This document shows positions 35,737 through 42,726 of a stretch of DNA of 42,726 nucleotides, piece after piece. The notes under the pieces were generated by a model, which was not told the origin of the DNA, did not search any database, and saw only the letters and a program-made list of their open reading frames with translations. This DNA is from CAZJYI01 sp964550025 (lineage in GTDB: Bacteria > Verrucomicrobiota > Kiritimatiellia > UBA8416 > CAYOBW01). The stretch covers positions 1-42,726 of the forward strand of contig CAZJYI010000099.1 of the NCBI GenBank assembly GCA_964550025.1. The letters are read 5' to 3'. Each line of letters begins with the position of its first letter. Positions within the stretch are counted from its first letter, which is position 1. A program made the position numbers and the translations under genes.

Positions 35737-37545
35737 ATGACAAGCAGGATGCCGAACGCAGCGCGAGTGATCCAGCTTGTGGCAACAGTTCTGCTGGGCT
35801 TCCTCGGAAGCCGCGTGAAGGCTGATCTTGTCCACCAGTGGACGTTCAACGGGGCGGCAACGGACCATATCGGCGGCGCCCACGGCAGGCTCTTTGGAGG
35901 CGCTGCCGTCTCCGGCGGACGATTGGTCCTCGACGGCATCGACGATTTCATGTTGACCGCGCCGATCGACCGTGACATCGGGCCGCGCACCCTCGTGGCC
36001 TGGATCGGCCTCGCCAACCTCACTCAGCGCTCCGGCAGTGCGTTGACCATCGAAAACGGAAATGGAGACACCTTCGACGGCATCGTGTTGGGCGAACGCG
36101 TGGCGCGCCAGTGGATGAATGGGAGCGATGGGTGGAGCCGCACTGTTCCCAACAACGGGGGGTCAGCGGAAACATCGGCTGCGCCGGCCGTAGTGATGAT
36201 GGCCATTACCTACGCTGCCGACAGCAGTATCGCAATCTACCGCAACGGCATGTCCCACGCCGGCACGGACACGGCGTCGCAGGGCGGGCTTGAGACCTAC
36301 GAGGCGGGTATGGCTCGCGCCGTGCTGGGGCTGCGCCACACACCGGCCGCGGACCAGACCGGAACGCCAAGCGGCAACGATCCGTTCCTGGCCGGTGAGA
36401 TCGACGAAGCGAGGATCTACTCTGGGGTGCTGGGCGCTGATGAACTCACGGCTCTCTACGGCCAGGGTCCATCGACCCTTCCCGCGCCCCCTTTGCCCCC
36501 CAGGGAGCTGCTCCATCTGTGGACTTTCGAATGCGATGCCAGTGACGCGGTAGGAAGTTCCCACGGGGTGTTTCACGGACGGTCGGCGGTGGTCGGCGGA
36601 TCGCTGGTGCTCGACGGCGTCGACGACTATGTGCTGACCGCGCCAATCGACCGCGTCATTGGGCCTCGCACGGTGGTCGCGTGGCTGAGCCTTGACAACT
36701 TGGCGCAGAGGTCCGCCAGCGCCGTGACTCTCGAGAGTGGAGCCGGAAACGTCTTTGACGGAATCGTCTTCGGGGAACGTGTGGCGCGCCAGTGGATGAA
36801 CGGGAGCGACGGCTGGAGCCGTACTGTGGCAGACAACGGGAGCCCTCTCGAAACCGTGTCATCCCCCGGCGTATTGATGATGGCCATCGCGTACGATGGT
36901 GTGAACAACATTACGATTTACCGCAACGGCATTGTGCACGCCACGCCGTCATCTGCAACGGCGGGCAACCTGCGGTATTATGCGGCCAATTCGGCCAGGG
37001 TGATCTTCGGCAAGCGGCACAGCACCGCGGGCGGAGGGGCGGGCACGCCGGACGGCAACGACGCCTTCCTGGCTGCACGTATCCATGAGGCGCGAATCTA
37101 TGCCGGCGCCATGACCGCGGCTGAAGTGGCGGAACTCTTCGTCCAGGGACCGGCGGACACCGATTCGGACGGCGACGGCTTGTCGGACTACTGGGAACGC
37201 ATGCACTTCGGGAACCTGGACCAGGATGCCGAGGGGGACTGGGATAACGACGGGCATTCGAACGGCGACGAGCAGATCACCGTCACGGATCCCAGGGACA
37301 GTACGTCCTTCTTTGCCTTAACCATGGTCCGCAATCCGGGAGGAAGCGGGGCGCACGGCCACGACATCTTCTTCCCCTACAAGCGTTGCAGAAGATACCT
37401 GCTGTTTTCATCCGAAGACATGACGAACTGGTCAACCGGGACCAGCCGCCTGAGGCTGCTTGGTGACCAAGGGTGGTTTCGTATCGACCACGGCACTGGC
37501 GACCCTCGCTTCCGATTCTTTCGGGTGCGCGTTTCGCGTCCATAG
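35737..37545 (+). CDS. Secreted protein with two LamG/concanavalin-like domains
   Basis: The start is taken at ATG 35737 (MTSRMPNAARVIQLVATVLL), with GGGAGA 8 bases upstream and a signal peptide ending before DLVHQW. Two laminin-G/ConA-like repeats follow, near residues 30-250 and 265-480; they share long stretches (GERVARQWMNGSDGWSRTV in both). A calcium-binding DxDxDGxxDxxE-type stretch (DTDSDGDGLSDYWE) follows, then a final beta-rich part ending FFRVRVSRP. Such proteins bind glycans outside the cell. It is followed by a sulfatase, consistent with work on sulfated polysaccharides. Confidence 0.85.
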   Translation: MTSRMPNAARVIQLVATVLLGFLGSRVKADLVHQWTFNGAATDHIGGAHGRLFGGAAVSGGRLVLDGIDDFMLTAPIDRDIGPRTLVAWIGLANLTQRSGSALTIENGNGDTFDGIVLGERVARQWMNGSDGWSRTVPNNGGSAETSAAPAVVMMAITYAADSSIAIYRNGMSHAGTDTASQGGLETYEAGMARAVLGLRHTPAADQTGTPSGNDPFLAGEIDEARIYSGVLGADELTALYGQGPSTLPAPPLPPRELLHLWTFECDASDAVGSSHGVFHGRSAVVGGSLVLDGVDDYVLTAPIDRVIGPRTVVAWLSLDNLAQRSASAVTLESGAGNVFDGIVFGERVARQWMNGSDGWSRTVADNGSPLETVSSPGVLMMAIAYDGVNNITIYRNGIVHATPSSATAGNLRYYAANSARVIFGKRHSTAGGGAGTPDGNDAFLAARIHEARIYAGAMTAAEVAELFVQGPADTDSDGDGLSDYWERMHFGNLDQDAEGDWDNDGHSNGDEQITVTDPRDSTSFFALTMVRNPGGSGAHGHDIFFPYKRCRRYLLFSSEDMTNWSTGTSRLRLLGDQGWFRIDHGTGDPRFRFFRVRVSRP

Positions 37546-37649
37546 GACGCATAGGGCTGCCCGCGCCGCGTCCCGTTTTCCCACCGCATCAACGGGGACC
37601 TTGCATGACCCTACCGTCTGCTCGATTGTCCAGCTCTGTCGGGTATGTC

Positions 37650-37710
37650 GGGCAAGGACAGACCCTGGACAGCGGACAGTGTTGCCGGGAAAGCCGGTAT
37701 GTCCTATACT
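37650..37710 (+). promoter_or_regulatory. Sulfatase promoter with repeat remnant
   Basis: TTGCCG (37682-37687), 17-base spacer, TATACT (37705-37710). The transcript would begin at about the GTG at 37718, so a leaderless message is predicted. A degenerate GGACAGACC repeat lies just upstream, near 37650-37680. Confidence 0.5.
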
Positions 37711-37717
37711 CTTCTGA

Positions 37718-39014
37718 GTGACCAAGTGTCCCAACATCCTCTTTATCCTGACCGACCAGTGGCCCGCCCACTATTTCGGCCACCGCGGGCATGCTATCGA
37801 GACGCCTAATCTCGACCGGCTTGCAACGCGGGGAACCGTTTTCACCAATGCGTTCACGACCTGTCCCCTCTGCTCACCCGCGCGCGGAGCCCTTCTCACC
37901 GGCAAATGGCCCCATTGCAACCGAGTGTTGGACAACGTCAACGTCGGATACTCGACCCAGGAAGGGCTCGCCCCGGACCAGCGCACCTGGATCGAGGCCG
38001 GCGTCGAGGCCGGGTACCGCGTGGGCTACTTCGGCAAGTGGCACCTCGGCCCGCACAACCCGATGAGCCGCGGGGCGCACGGCCACGACGGGCCCGTCGA
38101 GGCCGATGCCCGGCCGTATGACCCCGTGACCTCGGAACACAGCTACCCGCAGAAGGCCGAGATGGCGCGACGACAGGCTGCAGAGCTGCTCGAGCGTGGT
38201 CGGCCGCTCTTCTGGGGCGTCAGCAGAGCGTCAAAGGACGAGAGCGCGGCGATGCGAACCGCCGCGGGCGCCGTGTCGTTCCTGGAAGCATGTGGCGATG
38301 TGGGAGCCGACGGAAACCCGTTCTTCCTCACGGCCTCTTTCGCCGGCCCCCACTTTCCGCACTACCTATCAAAGGACTACGCGAAGCGTGCAGAAGCGCT
38401 GATTCCGGCAATGAGCCTGCCGCCAAACCTCCACGACCCGTTCGAGAACAAGCCGTGGCACCACAACACGCCCTGGTGGCCCAGCATGGATACGTCGGAC
38501 ATCGACGAGACCGAATGGCGCCGCATTCGCGCCTATTCGCACCTGCACTGCACTCTGGTCGACGAAGCCATCGGCCGCATCCTCGCCGCGCTCGACGCAA
38601 CGGGCCGGGCCGACAACACCGTGATCGTCTTCACCGCCGACCACGGCGACACCGACGGGGCACACAACCGCTTCGACAAAGGCGCCTACTTCTACGACGA
38701 GGTCTGGCGCATTCCGCTGACGATCTGTCTGCCGGGCACGGCGCCGGCCGAACAAGGCGCGTTCGTCTCCCTCATCGACGTCGGCGAAACGCTCTTCTCC
38801 CTCCTCGTCAACGGACGGCGTGGAAGCCGTCCCTCCGCTGCACAGAATCCGCCTCTTCCTGCTCCTGGAGGGTCGGGTTACACCCCGACCGCGTCCCGGG
38901 AACAACAGGAGGAAGAGCCGTGTCCCACCAACGAGCGCGACGCCAGAAACCTGCTCCCCCTTGTCGTTGGCGGGAAACCGGAATCCGCCGCCTTCCCCAA
39001 CGAGGCGTGCGGAC
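37718..39014 (+). pseudogene. Type I sulfatase, interrupted and without its own end
   Basis: GTG start MTKCPNILFILTDQWPAHYF, then the active-site C52-S-P-A-R56 in CPLCSPARGALLTG, the Cys being the formylglycine precursor. Other parts are intact: GYRVGYFGKWHLG, then VIVFTADHGDTDGAHNRFDKG. After GETLFSLLVNG (about 38820) some 40 residues of low-complexity sequence (GSRPSAAQNPPLPAPGGSGY) are inserted, holding the inverted repeat GGTCGGG-N6-CCCGACC. Sulfatase-like sequence then resumes (DARNLLPLVVGG, then NEACG) and stops matching near 39010. No stop codon follows until 40498, read antisense through the next gene. The 3' end is therefore lost. Confidence 0.75.
38820..38935. repeat. Hairpin-forming insertion inside sulfatase
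   Basis: The stretch has GGTCGGG-TTACAC-CCCGACC (a perfect 7-bp stem) and ACGGCGTGGAAGCCGT, both inverted repeats. It adds some 25-30 codons between two blocks that normally lie close together. The frame is kept. Confidence 0.5.
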
Positions 39015-39016
39015 TG

Positions 39017-40543
39017 TTAGCGCACTCCCATCGGGCCGATGTACTCCGTCGCAACCACCACGTTGTCGATGAAGAGATGCTGGTTGTAGGGCGAGGGCCT
39101 TTTCCCGCCATGGTAGACGTTCATCCAGATCTGCTCGATCTTCAACTTGTCCACGTCGCGGAAGCGGATATCTGTCTTTTCAAAAGCCCGCCGGCCGTCG
39201 ACCCACGCCCGGAGAACACCGTCTCTCCTGCCCGGGGTGTTGAGTCTCAAGTATTGCTCGACCGAGTACCACCGGTTCTTCTCGAGGAAACCGCGGTAGC
39301 CCTCGTGCCACCCCCAGCTACTGCCGTACTGCCCCTTCATGTCGGCATGATAGCAGTAGGTGCCGATCGGATGCAGACCGGCCAGCGGATTGCCGTCGGG
39401 GATGGTCCGCCCGAAGGAGCCGCGTGCCGACCAGCCGTTTCGGCCGTTGACCTTCCGCCCGCCCCAACCGGCCACTCCGTAGGTGCCGCTGATTCCCGGC
39501 ATCTTCCCCCCTTCGATCGTCTGGTTCCAATCGTCACCCAACCGCAGGTAGTAGCGGAAGAAGACCTCCTCGGGCTCTTTCCCCGTTTCCTTCCGGAACT
39601 TGAACAGCGTGTTCAAGGCGCCGTTTGCGCCCTGGCTGATCTTGACGCGCAGTGCCTTTCCGGACAGAGGCGCAAACCTGCGCCGGTCATCCGCCGATAC
39701 GGTATCAAGTACGTCCATCTTCCCGGCGTACGTCCATTTGTCGGCCCACGAGTCCGCCTCGAAGTCGGTCGAGAAAATGACACTCGGGTCCGCCGCAATC
39801 CCCTCGTCGCCGGGATACCGGGACGCCAGTCCCGCGACCGAGTCGGACGGCGGCAGGCTGTGGCCCTGGCTGCAGCGAAAGACGCCAATCTCCGCGTCGC
39901 CGTACTGGCGGGTGGTGTGGAGCCGCAGGACCGCTTTCGAACATCGCCCCAGCCCCTTGGCCGCGCCCAGGTCGAATCGCACGAGCAGGTTGTTCGGCCT
40001 GCCGGAAACACGCAGCTCGTTCCGGTCGCCAAGGCTGCGGTAGGTGGACGTGTCCAGGTGTGTGTCGGCTACAGGGCAAAGCCGCTTCAAGCCGCCTTGC
40101 CCGGTCACAACCAGCGCGGGGCGCTGTTCGGCTGTCTCATGCTCGCGACTGCAGAAGACGATCGTGCCGCCCTTGCCCTGCGTCCGCAGAAAGAAGCCCT
40201 GGTTCTGATGCTTCCCCTCCTGCCACTGCCGGACGAGGCGGGTAACGTCCCACTCAACGAAGCGTGCGCTGTCTTCATCTTTGACCGGGGCAACCGCGTA
40301 CGCTGCGTCTCCCTGCGCGACGTTCTCGGCGTCGCGCCAATCCCCCATGAAGTTGCGCCACGCCAATCGAGCGGCGGAGTTGTAGTAGTCGCGGCTTGCC
40401 CCTGTCGACCGTCCCGGCAGACCTTCCGCCCAGTCGTTCTTCTGCGCGCCTGCATACACGCGGGACTGTATTCCCCACGCAGTGAGCCCCGAGAGTAGCA
40501 AACCGGTAAGGACCGGCAGGATATTGTGTCCGGTTCGATTCAT
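39017..40543 (-). CDS. Secreted DNRLRE/polysaccharide-lyase-like protein
   Basis: The start is ATG 40543 (MNRTGHNILPVLTGLLLSG), with GGAG 6 bases before, and a signal peptide. The N-terminal half (about 35-230) has the DNRLRE-type pattern ADTHLDTSTYRSLGDRNELRV, in which beta strands hold Asn/Arg residues. The C-terminal half (about 255-508) has the jelly-roll-like pattern of polysaccharide lyases (VFFRYYLRLGDDWNQTIEGG, KMPGISGTYG and EQIWMNVYHGG). The 508-residue gene is intact and ends at a TAA at 39017. It converges on the sulfatase, whose own 3' end is missing at this point. A role in degrading algal or mucin glycans is inferred. Confidence 0.7.
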   Translation of the reverse strand: MNRTGHNILPVLTGLLLSGLTAWGIQSRVYAGAQKNDWAEGLPGRSTGASRDYYNSAARLAWRNFMGDWRDAENVAQGDAAYAVAPVKDEDSARFVEWDVTRLVRQWQEGKHQNQGFFLRTQGKGGTIVFCSREHETAEQRPALVVTGQGGLKRLCPVADTHLDTSTYRSLGDRNELRVSGRPNNLLVRFDLGAAKGLGRCSKAVLRLHTTRQYGDAEIGVFRCSQGHSLPPSDSVAGLASRYPGDEGIAADPSVIFSTDFEADSWADKWTYAGKMDVLDTVSADDRRRFAPLSGKALRVKISQGANGALNTLFKFRKETGKEPEEVFFRYYLRLGDDWNQTIEGGKMPGISGTYGVAGWGGRKVNGRNGWSARGSFGRTIPDGNPLAGLHPIGTYCYHADMKGQYGSSWGWHEGYRGFLEKNRWYSVEQYLRLNTPGRRDGVLRAWVDGRRAFEKTDIRFRDVDKLKIEQIWMNVYHGGKRPSPYNQHLFIDNVVVATEYIGPMGVR

Positions 40544-40597
40544 CGTTGACTCCCACTTGTCCACTCTGAAACGTCTGCAACCTGAAGTTCGGCGAGG

Positions 40598-40765
40598 CTA
40601 TGACTCGAACGCCTCGGGAAATGCGGTTTCGAGCATACGGCGATTCACGCGCTGCACCTCGTTGTCGCTGACTGCGTCTAGTCCACGCTCGAGGGCTTCG
40701 TTCACGTCAGCTCGGAACGCGATGGTTTCGAAGTACTCCGAAGCATAGAACGACCGCCCGCGATT
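40598..40765 (-). pseudogene. C-terminal gene remnant after a repeat
   Basis: On the minus strand the frame reads FYASEYFETIAFRADVNEAL, then ERGLDAVSDNEVQRVNRRML and ETAFPEAFES, then TAG at 40598. This is helix-rich and well-formed, but no start codon exists in frame before it. Upstream the frame runs into the GCCCGCG hairpin repeat (KPALDNRGRS). The gene was probably cut by that repeat. The parent family was not recognised. Confidence 0.5.
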
Positions 40766-40843
40766 GTCGAGCGCGGGCTTCCCACTGACGGCACGTTTCG
40801 CGCCAGTGCCGGCCCGCTCCCGTCCGCCGCGAGCGGAGGGCTG
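40756..40843. repeat. Second copy of the GCCCGCG hairpin repeat
   Basis: GCCCGCG (40756-40762) and CGCGGGC (40772-40778) form a stem, followed by CCCGCTCCCGTCCGCCGC (40813-40830). The same two parts occur in the reverse order at 30965-31023, so they form one repeat family. The remaining sequence to 41016 shows no gene. Confidence 0.7.
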
Positions 40844-41016
40844 CCGGAATAGCGCACAGGGCGATGTGCGGCGTTGGCCGGGTAATCTCCGACATTCGCC
40901 GGCGAGGCGCGCGACGACCGAGGCAGAGAGATGGAGACAACCGACGGAGGCAAGACCATGTCAGACGCACGACGGTTCGGAAGTTGCTTCGGCAGTCGGA
41001 GCCGCCGTCACGGTGG

Positions 41017-42036
41017 CTATGCTCGAAGGGCGGCGAGAAGCCGTTCTACGTCTTCCACGAAGATCTGCGTATACGCCTCTCCCGAATGAAAGTCAGCGTT
41101 GGTCAGGAGTTCGCCAAAGCCGGCAGACTGGATGCCGAGGCGGATGGTCTTCATCAACTTCCTGAGTTGAGATGACAGCAGAAGCGGATCCATGTCTTCC
41201 GGCCTCAAGTTCGAGAGACCCAACCACAGGTCTTCAAGCGACCGAAATAGGGGTGCCCATGTGACCCAGCGCGGTGCATGCTCGGGCATGTAGAGAAATG
41301 GCGCCCTGTCCTTCTCCAGCACGAAGTAGGACTTCATCCTGCCCTCAAGCTTGGCAACGTGGACTATTCCCGATGCGGTCATGTCGACGAGAGCATCTTG
41401 CACAGTCTTCTGCGAAAACCCGACCTCTCGCGCTATACCGCTGGGATGAGATGTCTTGTGCGTAAAGAGGTACAGGAGGATCTCCGCACGTGCAGAGACA
41501 CCCAGAAGAGCCCGGAGCCGCAGGAGGGCTGACTCCGGCATCACCGGGTTGAAACGACGCGACAGGCCCCTCAACTCAACTGGGCCCCGCACATAACCGA
41601 AGCGAGCGAATGTGCCGTCGTTCTTGCCGTACGCCGGCATCGGCTTCCCGCTGGAATCGCAGAACAGGGGCTCCGGGTTCGTAGCCTCGTCTGGAACGGG
41701 AAAGCGCCAACGCAGCCGACTGTCTGTACCACCTGCAGTTCGAGCCATCGCGTAGCTGACAGCATGGCCGCGAAAGCCGTAGCGTTTTGCGAGCGACTTG
41801 AGACGTGGCACATTGAAAAAACGCGCGTTCTTGACAAGCCAATCGATTGCCTCGTCGAATAGTCGAGGATCCCATCGCCCCAAGACGGCCGTGAGGTGCA
41901 GGAGCGCCTCCGGATCAATGATCCATCCGTCCCGTGCCTCTGCTTGAGCCGCTGCCAGGCCAAGCTGGGCCCACTGGCGCCACAGGAACGCAAGCAGTCG
42001 CTCCCGAAGCTCCGCTCTATAGTTTGTCGGCAACAT
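41017..42036 (-). CDS. Winged-helix DNA-binding protein paired with nucleotidyltransferase
   Basis: Starting at ATG 42036 (a GTG at 42054 in frame is an alternative), this 339-residue protein has an N-terminal helical region of unknown fold and a winged helix-turn-helix around residues 200-265 (LYLFTHKTSHPSGIAREVGF, then QKTVQDALVDMTASGIV). It overlaps the nucleotidyltransferase gene by about 20 bp, so translation is coupled. Proteins of this kind often sit beside DUF6036-type nucleotidyltransferases in stress or phage-defence-like modules. It is the natural candidate to bind the operator before the pair. No DNA-modifying or nuclease motif is seen. Confidence 0.75.
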   Translation of the reverse strand: MLPTNYRAELRERLLAFLWRQWAQLGLAAAQAEARDGWIIDPEALLHLTAVLGRWDPRLFDEAIDWLVKNARFFNVPRLKSLAKRYGFRGHAVSYAMARTAGGTDSRLRWRFPVPDEATNPEPLFCDSSGKPMPAYGKNDGTFARFGYVRGPVELRGLSRRFNPVMPESALLRLRALLGVSARAEILLYLFTHKTSHPSGIAREVGFSQKTVQDALVDMTASGIVHVAKLEGRMKSYFVLEKDRAPFLYMPEHAPRWVTWAPLFRSLEDLWLGLSNLRPEDMDPLLLSSQLRKLMKTIRLGIQSAGFGELLTNADFHSGEAYTQIFVEDVERLLAALRA

Positions 42037-42619
42037 GACTGTATCCAAGACCACTGATCATCTGCTTCAGAACCATGCGAAAGCCATCCGAAACGTCGTG
42101 GGTCATGGCCCACCGAGCCGCAGCTGCTATCTCGCTATCCGTCGGCTGTAGGGAAGTGAGATCAGCCGCGTGCCGCCCCGGTCCCTGATCCACGGCCGCG
42201 TACACTTTGAAGAAGATCTGGTCAAGCCGCCCCACGAAATGTACAGACAGCCTCGATCCGTAATCGCGCCTTTGAAGGCGACTTGCCAGCCCCTGAGGCA
42301 GTCCCATCTGAAACAGACCGCCAATTCCCCGGCTTGGGCCGTTGTTGAGCCAGTCCGCAGGCAGCGCAAGATCCTCGGCAACCGTTGCCGCTGCGTCCAG
42401 AAGCGCTTCCGGCAGCGGAGCTGGTGACACAAGCTGATCGCTGCTGTCCAGCAACGCTACCACGTCAACATCCTTGGTCGTCCGTGCCACCAATGAAGAG
42501 GCGATCAGGGAAGCTCCACCACAAACGACGATATGGAAGGACTCCACATCCTCCAACTCGAGTGTCTGTCCCAGCAAACGGAATGCCCGCTCAACCAAGG
42601 TCTTGTCCAACACGCTCAT
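42017..42619 (-). CDS. Nucleotidyltransferase-fold protein, DUF6036-like
   Basis: A 200-residue protein beginning MSVLDKTLVERAFRLLGQTL. The nucleotidyltransferase motif is CGGAS at residues 33-37, followed by KDVDV with acidic residues D50 and D52; together they match the GG[ST]...DxD core of the MNT/AbiEii-type fold. The C-terminal part is helical. Toxin-type members modify tRNA or proteins with nucleotides; the target here is unknown. It is the first gene of a pair with a winged-helix protein and has its own promoter with an operator. Confidence 0.75.
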   Translation of the reverse strand: MSVLDKTLVERAFRLLGQTLELEDVESFHIVVCGGASLIASSLVARTTKDVDVVALLDSSDQLVSPAPLPEALLDAAATVAEDLALPADWLNNGPSRGIGGLFQMGLPQGLASRLQRRDYGSRLSVHFVGRLDQIFFKVYAAVDQGPGRHAADLTSLQPTDSEIAAAARWAMTHDVSDGFRMVLKQMISGLGYSHVADKL

Positions 42620-42625
42620 AATATA

Positions 42626-42653
42626 ACAATAACCACTAATGACTAGTGGTCAA
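42626..42653 (-). promoter_or_regulatory. Promoter with embedded operator of NTase-wHTH pair
   Basis: On the minus strand TTGACC (42648-42653) and TATTGT (42626-42631) are separated by 16 bases. The palindrome ACCACTA-GTCAT-TAGTGGT (42632-42650) fills that spacer. The -10 box ends 6 bases before the ATG at 42619, so transcription would start at or next to the start codon. A repressor on the palindrome would block polymerase. Confidence 0.65.
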
Positions 42654-42726
42654 CACTATTTTTCGTCGGCATTGGGCGCATGGCAGTTGCGTGGGTTGTG
42701 GTTCCGCTCGCCAGTAGTGCTAGCTT

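Noticed and set aside
39020..40498. Continuation of the sulfatase frame to 926 codons
   Set aside because: This part is antisense to the complete lyase-like gene with signal peptide and ribosome binding site; sulfatase similarity ends near 39010.
1..42726. tRNA or rRNA genes
   Set aside because: GTTCGA-like strings were seen only inside coding sequences such as oadB; no cloverleaf could be drawn.

Overview
The window looks like a chromosomal segment of a GC-rich bacterium of the PVC group, most like Kiritimatiellota or a close relative. This is an inference from gene content: HzsA-related c-type cytochromes, a type I sulfatase, LamG and DUF4838 proteins, a sodium-pumping oxaloacetate decarboxylase, and a long two-domain ThyX like the chlamydial form. 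No rRNA, tRNA, transposase or CRISPR array was recognised. Several genes are visibly eroded by deletion, frameshift or truncation, so this may be a decaying accessory region, or a metagenome assembly with local errors.

Layout. 1-5037: a PQQ-type beta-propeller protein cut by the left edge, convergent with tex. 5184-12143: two large exported HzsA-related proteins, each with two CxxCH haem motifs and its own TTGACG-type promoter; the second carries a frameshift. Between them lie a coupled minus-strand pair of small ORFs (102 and 39 codons) and the C-terminal remnant of a sigma-54 activator. 12163-13808: a DUF4838 protein lacking its central domain, fused out of frame with a cupin whose 3' end is missing. 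13813-17116: a tightly coupled minus-strand operon (zincin lipoprotein, nitroreductase, patatin) joined by ATGA overlaps. 17232-22137: sppA, a lipoprotein, and an ABC ATPase-permease-GntR operon with a palindromic operator.

22478-25891 is mnmE-mnmG. Two perfect parS palindromes lie beside and inside mnmG, which suggests the replication-origin and segregation domain of the chromosome. 25919-30953 holds a membrane protein, an M48 peptidase, the double ThyX, a second nitroreductase, a small membrane protein and an exported cyclophilin. 31066-35128 is an oadG-oadA-oadB operon followed by a tyrosine-phosphatase-fold lipoprotein whose catalytic Cys is Gly. 35737-40543 holds a double LamG protein, a sulfatase that has lost its end, and a DNRLRE/lyase-like secreted protein. 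40598-42653 ends with a gene remnant and a nucleotidyltransferase plus winged-helix pair, with a palindromic operator set exactly between the -35 and -10 boxes and a predicted leaderless start.

The most unusual items are the NTase/winged-helix module and its promoter, the parS pair inside the mnmEG locus, the HzsA-related pair, the Cys-to-Gly pseudophosphatase, the hidden coupled 39-aa ORF, and the dispersed GGGGACAGACC and GCCCGCG hairpin repeats that sit at many of the broken boundaries.
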